Shown one piece after another: positions 1 to 6,750 of a DNA stretch of 13,217 bases (the first letter of the stretch is position 1; every line of letters begins with the position of its first letter). Made by a program: the position numbers and the translations under genes. A model generated the notes under the pieces. It worked only from the letters and a program-made list of their open reading frames with translations, was not told the origin of the DNA and did no database searches. Source of the stretch: Candidatus Eiseniibacteriota bacterium (lineage in GTDB: Bacteria > Eisenbacteria > RBG-16-71-46 > CAIMUX01 > VGJL01); contig WJJW01000129.1 in the NCBI GenBank assembly GCA_014729455.1, positions 1-13,217 on the forward strand. The letters are read 5' to 3'.

Positions 1-90
1 CCCCTGAACATCCCCGAGGAGGATCTCGACGTCGTGATCCACGTCTTCCTGGACGCCCTGTCCGAGGCGGAACGGAAGGCAAAGCCGTGA
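1..90 (+). CDS. C-terminal end of a class III aminotransferase (partial, possibly ArgD)
   Basis: The window opens inside a reading frame that gives 29 residues and stops with TGA at 88-90. The stop overlaps the GTG start of argC in the 4-base string GTGA, so the gene is translationally coupled to argC. The tail begins PLNI, continues with an acidic EED turn, and ends in an amphipathic helix (VVIHVFLDALSEAER). This resembles the usual end of acetylornithine-type PLP aminotransferases, where a PL-[NIV] strand precedes a terminal helix. Its position directly before argC and argJ makes ArgD attractive, but 29 residues cannot separate ArgD from other class III aminotransferases. The family assignment is inference; the frame and overlap are seen directly. 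Confidence 0.5.
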   Translation, partial: PLNIPEEDLDVVIHVFLDALSEAERKAKP

Positions 91-1124
91 AGCGTGCGCG
101 CGTCGCAATCGTCGGGGCCACCGGGTACACCGGAAGCGAGCTGGTGCGTCTCTTGTCGGAACATCCGCACGCGGAGATCGGCGCCATCACGTCGCGGAGC
201 CGCGCTGGAGAGCCGTTCAGCGCGGTGCACGGGGCCTTCCGCAGGCTGGCCGACCAGGTGCTCGTGCAGGCCGATGCGCTCCCGTCCCGAGAGATCGACC
301 TGCTGTTCCTGGCGCTTCCGCACGGGACGTCGATGGACTTCGTCGCCGCGCAGCCGACGGACGGCCCCCCCATCATCGATCTCTCCGGGGATTTCCGTCT
401 GCCGGATCCCGCCGCCTACACCGAGTGGTACGGAGCGGAGCATCGGGCGAAGGACCGCCTCGAGGAGGCCGTGTTCGGATTGCCGGAGCTGTTCCGCGAC
501 CAGGTCCGCGACGCGAAGCTCGTGTCGAACCCGGGATGCTACCCGACCTGCGCGATCCTGGCCCTCGCCCCGCTGCTGCGGCGCGGGCTGGTTCGGCCCT
601 CCGGGATCATCGTCGACGCGAAGTCCGGCGTGACCGGGGCCGGGGCTTCCGTGAAGGCTTCCACGCATTTCCCCGACGTCTTCGGGGACTTTCGTGCTTA
701 CAAGCTCGTGCGCCATCGCCACACCCCGGAGATCGAGTCGGCCCTGTCACGCGTTGCGGGTACCGACGTGCAGGTGCTGTTCACGCCGCACCTGCTCCCG
801 GTGGACCGGGGGATCCTCGCCACGTGCTATGCCGAGCCGACGGGCGAAGCGGATACGGACTCCCTGCGTGCCGCGTATCGGGAGGACTACGCCGACGAAC
901 CGTTCGTCCGGCTCGTCGAGGAACCGCCGTCCATCAAACAGGTCCGGGGTTCCAATTACTGCGACGTACAGGTGACCTACGACCCGCGTACCCGCCGGGT
1001 CCTGGCCCTGGCGACCATCGACAATCTGGTCAAGGGCGCCGCTGGGCAGGCGATCCAGAACATGAATCTCCTGTTCGGATGGCCGGAGACGACCGGACTG
1101 ACGCAAGGACCACTGACCCCATGA
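87..1124 (+). CDS. argC: N-acetyl-gamma-glutamyl-phosphate reductase ArgC
   Basis: Cytoplasmic enzyme of arginine biosynthesis that reduces N-acetylglutamyl-5-phosphate to N-acetylglutamate-5-semialdehyde with NADPH. The 345-residue product matches the usual family length. The N-terminal Rossmann fold carries GATGYTG at residues 10-16. The catalytic cysteine is Cys151 in SNPGCYPT. The catalytic histidine is His212 in the RHTPEI segment. The conserved NLVKGAAGQAIQNMN helix lies at 313-327. The GTG start at 87 overlaps the stop of the upstream aminotransferase-like gene, and the stop at 1122-1124 overlaps the argJ ATG, so the gene sits inside a coupled operon. All expected catalytic residues are present and nothing is truncated. 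Confidence 0.97.
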   Translation: MKRARVAIVGATGYTGSELVRLLSEHPHAEIGAITSRSRAGEPFSAVHGAFRRLADQVLVQADALPSREIDLLFLALPHGTSMDFVAAQPTDGPPIIDLSGDFRLPDPAAYTEWYGAEHRAKDRLEEAVFGLPELFRDQVRDAKLVSNPGCYPTCAILALAPLLRRGLVRPSGIIVDAKSGVTGAGASVKASTHFPDVFGDFRAYKLVRHRHTPEIESALSRVAGTDVQVLFTPHLLPVDRGILATCYAEPTGEADTDSLRAAYREDYADEPFVRLVEEPPSIKQVRGSNYCDVQVTYDPRTRRVLALATIDNLVKGAAGQAIQNMNLLFGWPETTGLTQGPLTP

Positions 1125-2383
1125 AGAACCAGATGAAGCGCCCTCCGCGCACCGCCTCCGACGACGAGCAGTCCCTTCACCGGAACATCGCCGCTGTCGA
1201 GGGGATCCAGGCCTGGGGTGCGTATTCCGGCGTCAAGAGCAAGCGACGCGACATCGCCTTGATCTACTCCGAGGTCCCGGCCGCCGCAGCGGCGGTCTTC
1301 ACGCGCAACCTGGTCGTGGCCGAGCCGATCAAGCTGGCGCGCCGCAACATCACCGACGGCCGCGCCCAGGCGTTCGTGATCAATGCGGGCAACGCCAACG
1401 CCTGCACGGGGAACCAGGGGCGTCGTGGGGCGGAGGCGATGATCACCGCGGCCTCGGAGGCGCTGGCGATCGATCCCTCCCTGGTTCTCATCGCCTCCAC
1501 CGGGATCATCGGACGCACGTTCCCGACCGAAAAGGTCGTGTCCGGAATCCGCCAGTGCGCCGCCCGGAAGTCCTCCCTGCGCCTGGCCGGGTCGCTGGTG
1601 GCCAACGCGATCCTGACGACCGATACGTTTCCGAAGGAGAGCTTCTCGACGTTCGGGCTGGGGGACGTCACATGCCACATGGGCGGCGTCGCCAAGGGGT
1701 CCGGGATGATCCACCCGAACATGGCGACGATGCTCGCATTCCTGGTGACCGACGCCGCCGTCGCGCCGCCGCTGCTGGACGAGGCGCTCCACGATGCGGT
1801 GAACGAGTCGTTCAACATGATCACGGTGGACGGTGACACCTCCACGAACGACATGGTCGGTGTCATGGCGAACGGCCTCGCGGGGAACCCGCCGATCGAC
1901 CGGAAGGGTCCCGAGTACGCCCTCTTTCGTGAGGAGCTGCGGAAGCACTGCATCGAGCTGGCCCGCCAGATCGTCGCCGACGGGGAGGGCGCCACCAAGG
2001 TGATCCAGTACACCGTCGAAGGGGCGCCCAGTGACGAGGCCGCCCGCCGCATCGCTCGGACCGTCTCGGACTCGAACCTCGTCAAGACCGCGTTCTTCGG
2101 TCGCGATCCCAACTGGGGGCGGATCGTCGCCGCCGCGGGCCGCGCCGGCGTGGACTACGACCCCGACCGGGTCGACCTCTTCCTGGGATCCTCGAAGCAG
2201 ATGCATCAGCTCCTCGCCGCCGCTCAGCCGGTGGAGGTCGACCGTCGCAAGATCAAGAGCATGATGCGGTCGAGCTTTCTGTACGTCGTGATGGACCTCC
2301 ACCAGGGCGCCGGCAAGGCGACCGCCTGGGGAACGGACCTCTCCTACGAGTACGTCCGGATCAACGCCGAGTACAGCACCTAG
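1121..2383 (+). CDS. argJ: Glutamate N-acetyltransferase / amino-acid acetyltransferase ArgJ
   Basis: Ornithine acetyltransferase that moves the acetyl group from N-acetylornithine to glutamate, closing the cyclic arginine pathway; some members also use acetyl-CoA. The product is 420 residues. The family N-terminus VEGIQAWGAYSGVKSK is at 26-41 and the oxyanion STG motif is at 126-128. The self-cleavage site is the KGSGMIHPNMATML segment, with Thr203 as the new N-terminal nucleophile of the beta chain. The classic ending (TAWGTDLSYEYVRINAEYST) is intact. The ATG at 1121 overlaps the argC stop (ATGA). The reading frame is open upstream to 425, but that part is a shadow of argC. Whether it is mono- or bifunctional cannot be told from sequence. 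The stop codon overlaps the convergent channel gene. Confidence 0.96.
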   Translation: MKNQMKRPPRTASDDEQSLHRNIAAVEGIQAWGAYSGVKSKRRDIALIYSEVPAAAAAVFTRNLVVAEPIKLARRNITDGRAQAFVINAGNANACTGNQGRRGAEAMITAASEALAIDPSLVLIASTGIIGRTFPTEKVVSGIRQCAARKSSLRLAGSLVANAILTTDTFPKESFSTFGLGDVTCHMGGVAKGSGMIHPNMATMLAFLVTDAAVAPPLLDEALHDAVNESFNMITVDGDTSTNDMVGVMANGLAGNPPIDRKGPEYALFREELRKHCIELARQIVADGEGATKVIQYTVEGAPSDEAARRIARTVSDSNLVKTAFFGRDPNWGRIVAAAGRAGVDYDPDRVDLFLGSSKQMHQLLAAAQPVEVDRRKIKSMMRSSFLYVVMDLHQGAGKATAWGTDLSYEYVRINAEYST

Positions 2384-3300
2384 AGCCCCCGCTCCTCTCC
2401 GGGTCCCTCCGACCCGGACTTCGACACCAGGAACGCCGGCGGCGGACCCTCCTTCGGCTCCCCGGCGTAGACCGTGACGTGCGGGAACGGGATCTCGATC
2501 CCTTTCCGGTCGAACGTCTTCTTCATGCGGCGATTGAACTCCCGGCCGATGGCCCACTGCTTGATCGGCTTCGTCTTGATCCGGGCCTTGATGACGACGG
2601 CCGAGTCCGCGAACTTGTCGACCCCCATGATCTCCAGCGGGGCGAGGATGCTGTCCTTGATGTCGGGATCGTTGCGCAGGTCCTCGTCGACCTCCTTCAA
2701 CGCGGCGACCACCTCGTCGGTATCCTCGCGGTAGGCGACGCCGACGTCGAAGACGTACATCGAGAAGTCCTTCGTCATGTTGGTGACGACCTCGATCTGG
2801 CCGTTGCGGACGTAATGGACGCTTCCCGCGAGATCCCGGATCACCGTCATGCGCAGGGTCACGCGTTCCACCAACCCCCCTTTGCCGGCGATCTGGACGA
2901 CGTCCCCCACGCGGATCTGGTCGTCCAGGAGGATGTAGAAGCCGCTGATGAGATCCTGCACGAGGTTCTGCGCGCCGAATCCGATGGCGAGGCCGAGGAT
3001 CCCCGCGCCCGCCAGGATCGGACCGATGTCGATCCCGATCTCGCGCAGGATCATCATCAAGGCGATCGTCATGACGACGACCGTGAGGATGTTGCCGACC
3101 GTGGAGCTCAGCGTGTCGGCACGTTTGGAGAACTCCGGATCGGCCCCGCGCTTGCTGACGGAGGAGAAGGCGCGCCGGGTCAGGCCCTTGGCGACGCGCA
3201 ACGCGATCAGCGCGAGAATGATGATGATGACGATCTTGATCCCGCCGGTCAGCACCCAGCGGCCGAGGTCTTGCAGATGGGCCTGGAAGTCGATGTTCAT
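2380..3300 (-). CDS. mscS: MscS-family small-conductance mechanosensitive channel
   Basis: Inner-membrane channel of the MscS family, which opens on membrane tension to release osmolytes. The 306 residues show three hydrophobic helices at about 14-36, 68-90 and 94-125. The last is the Gly/Ala-rich pore helix with the family signature GAGILGLAIGFGAQNLVQD at 98-116. The DDQIRVGDVVQI beta domain follows at about 126-137, then a mixed alpha/beta cage domain to about residue 285, ending in IEIPFPHVTVY. This is the compact E. coli MscS-like layout. The ATG at 3298-3300 is preceded by a strong GAGGTGAT ribosome binding site. The gene follows fetB by 81 bases on the same strand, so co-transcription is possible. 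Its TAG stop overlaps the argJ TAG in the palindrome CTAG. Confidence 0.93.
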   Translation of the reverse strand: MNIDFQAHLQDLGRWVLTGGIKIVIIIILALIALRVAKGLTRRAFSSVSKRGADPEFSKRADTLSSTVGNILTVVVMTIALMMILREIGIDIGPILAGAGILGLAIGFGAQNLVQDLISGFYILLDDQIRVGDVVQIAGKGGLVERVTLRMTVIRDLAGSVHYVRNGQIEVVTNMTKDFSMYVFDVGVAYREDTDEVVAALKEVDEDLRNDPDIKDSILAPLEIMGVDKFADSAVVIKARIKTKPIKQWAIGREFNRRMKKTFDRKGIEIPFPHVTVYAGEPKEGPPPAFLVSKSGSEGPGEERGL

Positions 3301-3381
3301 CGGATCACCTCATGATCGGGGGTCCTTCGGGGCTCTCGTCTGCGAGCGACCGGTGAGGGTATCGAGTGCCCGCCATGGGAT

Positions 3382-4188
3382 TCAACCGCTCGTGACCCGA
3401 CCACCCCGCAACCGATCGAGACGCAGCCGGTGGCGGTCGTCGAACAGCCGGCGGGAGGCGAGGGCGACCGCCGCCACGGTCCCGAATCCGGATCCCGAGG
3501 CGATCAGGAACATGATGAGGATCTGGTACTTCACCGCCTCCATCGGCGGCGCGCCGGCGAGGATCTGTCCGGTCATCATCCCCGGAAGCGAGACGATCCC
3601 GGCGGCGGCCATCGCGTTGACGATCGGGATCATGCCGGACCGGATGCTCGCGCGCCGGATCGTGCCGATCGCCTCGCCGCGCGTGGAGCCGAGCATCAGC
3701 CGCTGCTCGATCATCTCCCGCTGCTCCCAGGTCGAATCGGTCAGCCGATCGAGCGCGAGGGCGATCCCGTTCATCGTGTTGCCGAGCAGCATCCCGAGCA
3801 ACGGGATCGCGTACTGCGGATCGTACCAGGGGGTCGGGCCGACCATCGCCAGCAAGGCCAGCAATGCGACTGCGAAGGAGGAGAGGAACATCGACGTCGT
3901 CCCGACGCCGAAGCCCCACCAACCGCCGAGCCGCCGCTCCTGGCGCGCCATCACCTCGCGCCCCGCCGCCAACAGCATCACCAGCGCCATCAGACCGATC
4001 CAGACGAGCCGCTGCTGAGCGAAGACCTCCCGCAGGACCAGGCCGAGGAGCAGGAGCTGCACCGTCGTGCGGGCCGACGCGACGAGCAGCGATCGGGTCA
4101 TCCCGAGCTGCATCCGGACCGTCAGGATCGCCAGGATCACGATCAGCCCGGCGGCGATCGACAGGTCGACCGCGGAGAGACGGATCAC
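3382..4188 (-). CDS. fetB: FetB-type ABC transporter permease (iron export / UPF0014 family)
   Basis: Integral membrane subunit of an ABC transporter of the FetAB (YbbLM) type; in E. coli FetAB exports iron and protects against oxidative stress. The 268 residues hold about seven hydrophobic segments. Family motifs are YAIPLLGMLLGNTMNGIALALDR at about 126-148 (shown by its IPLLGM...GN core) and LPGMMTGQILAG followed by KYQI at 201-223. The start is GTG at 4186-4188, which overlaps the fetA TGA by 4 bases (GTGA), so the two subunits are translationally coupled. The frame is open further upstream only as a shadow of fetA. The family call is firm; iron as the substrate is inferred from E. coli. 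Confidence 0.9.
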   Translation of the reverse strand: MIRLSAVDLSIAAGLIVILAILTVRMQLGMTRSLLVASARTTVQLLLLGLVLREVFAQQRLVWIGLMALVMLLAAGREVMARQERRLGGWWGFGVGTTSMFLSSFAVALLALLAMVGPTPWYDPQYAIPLLGMLLGNTMNGIALALDRLTDSTWEQREMIEQRLMLGSTRGEAIGTIRRASIRSGMIPIVNAMAAAGIVSLPGMMTGQILAGAPPMEAVKYQILIMFLIASGSGFGTVAAVALASRRLFDDRHRLRLDRLRGGRVTSG

Positions 4189-4793
4189 CCCATGGCGGCC
4201 TCCAGATCGTGGAGCCGCCCGTCCCGGACGAGGCGGCGCGTGTCGGCGACCCGCTCGAGTTGCCCCCGATCGTGCGAGACCCAGACCAGCGCCGCGCCGG
4301 TCTCCTCCCGGTAGCCGTGAAGGACCCGCTCCATCCGTTCCACGTTCTCCGGGTCGAGGCTGGAGGTCGGCTCGTCGAGCAGCAACGCCTCCGGTCGATT
4401 TCCGAGAAGGCGGGCGAGGGCGAAGCGCTGCCGCTCGCCGGTGGAGAGGCGGCGGATCTCCCAGTCGAGCGCGTCCGCCGGAAGCCCGAGAGGATCGAGC
4501 CAGTCCCGGCCTCCCGCGGGGAACTGCGCGCCGACCCGATCCGTCCACCAGCGGCTCTCCGCCGGGAGCAGGCCGACCCGTCTCCGCCAGGCGGGTCCCT
4601 CCAGAGTGGAGGCGGGGGTATCGTCGAGGAACACCTCTCCCTCGTGCGGGTCGAGGTCGGCGATCGCGCGCAGCATGAGGGACTTCCCGGCCCCCGAGGG
4701 ACCGAAGAGCCCCAGGCATCCACCCGCCTCCACGGCGAGGTCGAACGGTCCGAAACCCCGGAACCGGAGGCCGACGACCCGAAGCCGGCTCAA
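4185..4793 (-). CDS. fetA: FetA-type ABC transporter ATP-binding protein
   Basis: Cytoplasmic ATPase partner of FetB, 202 residues from a TTG start. Walker A is GPSGAGKS at 31-38, the signature is LSTGERQR at 117-124, Walker B with the catalytic Glu is LLLDEPT at 137-143, and the switch His is His174 in WVSHDRG. The Q-loop Gln is absent: the segment reads LLPAESRWW, with Ala78 where Gln is usual. The TTG at 4791-4793 was chosen because homology begins two or three residues later and the frame upstream runs into the region divergent to the DUF5674 gene. No strong ribosome binding site serves this TTG directly. Instead a short leader frame with an excellent site ends on it. The stop overlaps the fetB start. 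Confidence 0.85.
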   Translation of the reverse strand: MSRLRVVGLRFRGFGPFDLAVEAGGCLGLFGPSGAGKSLMLRAIADLDPHEGEVFLDDTPASTLEGPAWRRRVGLLPAESRWWTDRVGAQFPAGGRDWLDPLGLPADALDWEIRRLSTGERQRFALARLLGNRPEALLLDEPTSSLDPENVERMERVLHGYREETGAALVWVSHDRGQLERVADTRRLVRDGRLHDLEAAMG

Positions 4794-4822
4794 TCGGATC
4801 TTCCCGCGTGCTGGTCGATCAC
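4790..4822 (-). CDS. Ten-residue leader reading frame overlapping the fetA start
   Basis: A GTG at 4820-4822 is preceded at a 6-base spacing by a perfect AGGAGG (complement of 4829-4834). The frame encodes MIDQHAGRSD and stops with TGA at 4790-4792, overlapping the TTG start of fetA at 4791-4793 by two bases. A ribosome finishing the leader would stop on the fetA start, which has only a weak site of its own. This suggests translational coupling or a regulatory leader peptide. The alternative is that fetA starts elsewhere, or that a sequence change split an in-frame GTG start from the gene. The bases are seen directly; the role is inference. Confidence 0.4.
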   Translation of the reverse strand: MIDQHAGRSD

Positions 4823-4931
4823 CCCGCGCCTCCTCCCGCCGGCAGAGCCTACCGCGATGCGGCCCGCCAAGTAACCGGGTCGGTTCGGCGCGGTCCGCTC
4901 CGCGCGGTCGTCCGTGATCTCGTCTCGATCC

Positions 4932-5279
4932 ATGAAATCGGTCACGGAAGAGGATCCGATCCGGATCGAAGAGCTGCGCCGGATGGCGGCCGCCCGGTTC
5001 GGCGACCTGGTCAAGGGGGTGGTCGACCTGGAGCGGAGGATCCTGCTCGTCGACGCGGATCTCCAGGCCGATCAGCAGGCGGAGCTCCTCCAGGGGGGCT
5101 CCCGGCAAGCCGACCTCTGGGGGATCAATCTCTACCCGGACCATCCGGAGAGCGACTGGATCGAGTTCGATTCCATGATCAACCTCCGCCCGTCGTCCGG
5201 CGACGCCTCCCGTGGCGTCGACGATCCCGCCATCCGCGCACGGATCGTCGCCCTCGTGCGGAGCCTCATCATCCGATGA
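4932..5279 (+). CDS. DUF5674 family protein
   Basis: A 115-residue soluble protein of unknown function that matches my recollection of the DUF5674 family. The N-terminal helix IEELRRMAAARFGDLVKGVVD (key part GDLVKGVVD, about 24-32) leads into a beta segment. Then come the LLQGGSRQADLWGINLYPD motif at about 52-70 and WIEFDSMINLRPSSG at 76-90, whose order and spacing are characteristic. A short helix ends the chain. No signal peptide or membrane segment is visible. The ATG at 4932 fits the family start; a GTG at 4914 in the same frame is possible, and neither has a clear ribosome binding site. It is transcribed divergently from fetA and overlaps or abuts the next hypothetical gene. I cannot assign a biochemical role. 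Confidence 0.82.
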   Translation: MKSVTEEDPIRIEELRRMAAARFGDLVKGVVDLERRILLVDADLQADQQAELLQGGSRQADLWGINLYPDHPESDWIEFDSMINLRPSSGDASRGVDDPAIRARIVALVRSLIIR

Positions 5280-5287
5280 GGGAGCCG

Positions 5288-5818
5288 ATGCACCGGGAGC
5301 TGGCCGCCGGGCGCTGGGCGACCCTCAGCCTCGCCGAGCAGCTCGGCGACGTCGGCAGCGAAGTCGGCCGCGCGCTGAAATGGCGCGCCCGGAACCCGAA
5401 GACCGCCCGAGGAGCCCTGGAGCGGGCCCTCGAGCTGATCGACCTCACGCTGGACGATCCCCGGCATCGCGCGCGTCCCGCCCGCCTGCGCGAGCTCTGC
5501 CGGATGCGGGAGGCGCTGCTGGACTTCCTGGTCGGAGAGAACCGGTACGTTGTGTTTCGACGATTGCATCTGATCCGCGGGCAAGTCCGGTCCTCATGGC
5601 AGTTTCGTGTTCGAGGACTGCCTGGAATCGAGGGAACGGGCGGAGTCGTTGCGGGGCAGCAGGTTCAGCGGCCCCGGATGCAATCCTCTGAACACAACCA
5701 AAGGGCACTGGCGGCTGCGCCGGCTGGACCGTATCCTCCCCTCCGATGCGCCCCCGACCCCGAGAAACGACTCCCCTGCCGACGCTCGGCGTACGCGCGG
5801 TCGTCGGCGGGATCCTGA
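5288..5818 (+). CDS. Small conserved hypothetical protein, C-terminus replaced
   Basis: The first 87 residues, from MHRELAAGRW through SLAEQLGDVGSEVGRALKW to REALLDFLVGENRY, match a small all-helical family of unknown function that I recall from several candidate phyla, with conserved GRW, EQLG, IGSE-like and LELIDLT segments. Members normally end about 20-25 residues later with a KYF..F..AAR-type tail, which is absent here. From residue 88 (base 5549) the frame enters a structured element and then runs on without a family resemblance to a TGA at 5816-5818, overlapping the next gene by 73 bases. ATG 5288 is preferred over ATG 5276 because it has GAGG six bases upstream and fits the family start. 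The gene may be C-terminally truncated or decaying. The true end is uncertain. Confidence 0.6.
   Translation: MHRELAAGRWATLSLAEQLGDVGSEVGRALKWRARNPKTARGALERALELIDLTLDDPRHRARPARLRELCRMREALLDFLVGENRYVVFRRLHLIRGQVRSSWQFRVRGLPGIEGTGGVVAGQQVQRPRMQSSEHNQRALAAAPAGPYPPLRCAPDPEKRLPCRRSAYARSSAGS
5549..5698 (+). ncRNA. Structured element, candidate 6S-like RNA
   Basis: Positions 5549-5572 pair with 5675-5698: 22 of 24 positions pair, two of them as G-U, with mismatches only at 5558/5689 and 5561/5686. Complementarity ends exactly at both outer edges. Inside, a rod can form: TCCG 5586-5589 with CGGA 5641-5644, TCCTC 5591-5595 with GAGGG 5630-5634, and GGCAGT 5598-5603 with ACTGCC 5617-5622. The 3' side of the open middle can form its own GC-rich hairpin (5652-5676). 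Closing stem, central bubble and terminal arm, about 150 nt in all, is the 6S RNA plan. GCGGGCAAGTCC at 5577-5588 differs by one base from the GCGGGCCAGUCC of E. coli 6S in the same bubble. Strand is chosen from that match. A miniature inverted-repeat element is the main alternative. Confidence 0.45.
5708..5723 (+). terminator. GC-rich hairpin after the structured element (weak terminator candidate)
   Basis: CTGGCG at 5708-5713 can pair with CGCCGG at 5718-5723 around a four-base loop, ten bases after the closing stem of the structured element and 22 bases before the next start codon. There is no following T-run, so intrinsic termination is doubtful. It may instead be part of the leader of the DUF368 gene. 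Confidence 0.2.
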
Positions 5819-6750
5819 TGGGCCTCGCCAACCTCGTCCCCGGCATCAGCGGGGGGACGATGCTCCTCGCCGCAGGGATCTACCCCGCCTTCATCGGGGC
5901 GATCGCCGAGGTGAGCACGCTCCGGTTCCGCGGCCGATCGGTCTTCGTCCTGGCGTTCGTGGCCCTCGCTGCAGCCGCCGCGATCCTGTTCCTCGCGGGG
6001 CCGGTCCGGGACCTGGTCGTCCATCACCGCTGGATCATGTACAGCCTGTTCGTCGGCCTGACCCTCGGCGGGGTGCCGGTGGTGTGGCGTTTGGCGCGGC
6101 CCGCGACCCCCGCGGTCTGGGCCGGCGCCCTGGTGGGGCTCGCCGCGATGGCGTCGCTCGCTCTCCTGCAACGCACCGGCGCGGCGTCCGCGCTCGGCGG
6201 CGGCGGCTTCGGGCTGCTCGTCGTCGCGGGGATCGCCGGGGCGAGCGCGATGATCCTCCCGGGGGTCAGCGGGGGATACCTGCTGCTTCTGCTCGGGCAG
6301 TACGTTCCGATCCTCTCGGGGCTGGACGCATTCCAGGAGGCGTTGCGCGCCCGGGACGCATCCGCCGCCCTCGACCCGGCGGCCGCGGTGCTCCTGCCGG
6401 TCGCGATCGGCGTGGCGGTCGGAATCGTGGGGGTCAGCAACCTGCTCCGCTGGCTGCTCGCGCGCTACGAGAAGGCGACGTTGGGGGTGTTGCTCGGGCT
6501 CCTGCTCGGAGCGGTCGTCGGACTCTGGCCGTTCCAGGAGACGGTTCCCCCGACGCCGGGGGAGACGGTCGTGCGGGGGGAGATCGTCACCGAGGAGACG
6601 CTTCCCCTCATCGCTCCCGAGGACTATCCCGCGGAGACGTTCCGTCCCGACGGCGGTCGGATCGCCGGCGCGCTCGGCCTGATCGTCGCGGGGTTCGCGG
6701 TCACGGCGCTCATCGCCCGGCTGGGCGGAGAGAAAGGAGGTTCGCAATGA
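5746..6750 (+). CDS. popT: DUF368 / PopT-type undecaprenyl-phosphate translocase
   Basis: Polytopic inner-membrane protein of the DUF368 family. PopT members have been shown to return undecaprenyl phosphate to the cytoplasmic face so that the lipid carrier can be reused in wall and polysaccharide synthesis. The 334 residues contain the twin inverted-repeat motifs of the family: NLVPGISGGT at 29-38 and AMILPGVSGGY at 168-178, each between hydrophobic helices, with about eight to nine membrane segments overall. A hydrophilic loop lies near residues 265-300 before a last helix. ATG 5746 leaves a normal 10-20 residue lead before the first motif, but no ribosome binding site is visible. The stop overlaps the next gene in ATGA. 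The PAP2 phosphatase three genes downstream fits a carrier-recycling operon. Confidence 0.85.
   Translation: MRPRPRETTPLPTLGVRAVVGGILMGLANLVPGISGGTMLLAAGIYPAFIGAIAEVSTLRFRGRSVFVLAFVALAAAAAILFLAGPVRDLVVHHRWIMYSLFVGLTLGGVPVVWRLARPATPAVWAGALVGLAAMASLALLQRTGAASALGGGGFGLLVVAGIAGASAMILPGVSGGYLLLLLGQYVPILSGLDAFQEALRARDASAALDPAAAVLLPVAIGVAVGIVGVSNLLRWLLARYEKATLGVLLGLLLGAVVGLWPFQETVPPTPGETVVRGEIVTEETLPLIAPEDYPAETFRPDGGRIAGALGLIVAGFAVTALIARLGGEKGGSQ

Noticed and set aside
977..2557. A 526-codon frame antisense to argC/argJ.
   Set aside because: It is a high-GC shadow with His/Arg/Gly-rich composition; argJ motifs on the plus strand explain the region.
3301..3381. Possible promoter or terminator between fetB and mscS.
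   Set aside because: I find only weak 4-bp hairpins and no paired -35/-10 boxes; the only clear signal is the mscS ribosome binding site.
4888..4905. GCGCGG/CCGCGC hairpin with a six-base loop between fetA and the DUF5674 gene.
   Set aside because: Such short GC palindromes are expected by chance in this base composition; there is no T-run and no position relative to a good promoter. The rest of the 138-base divergent region shows no convincing promoter.
5549..5698. tmRNA, RNase P RNA or SRP RNA as the identity of the structured element.
   Set aside because: There is no tRNA-like acceptor and T-arm pair (the GGTTCA string does not sit in a 5-bp stem), no SRP GGAAGNAGC-type apical loop, and the length is too short for RNase P or tmRNA.
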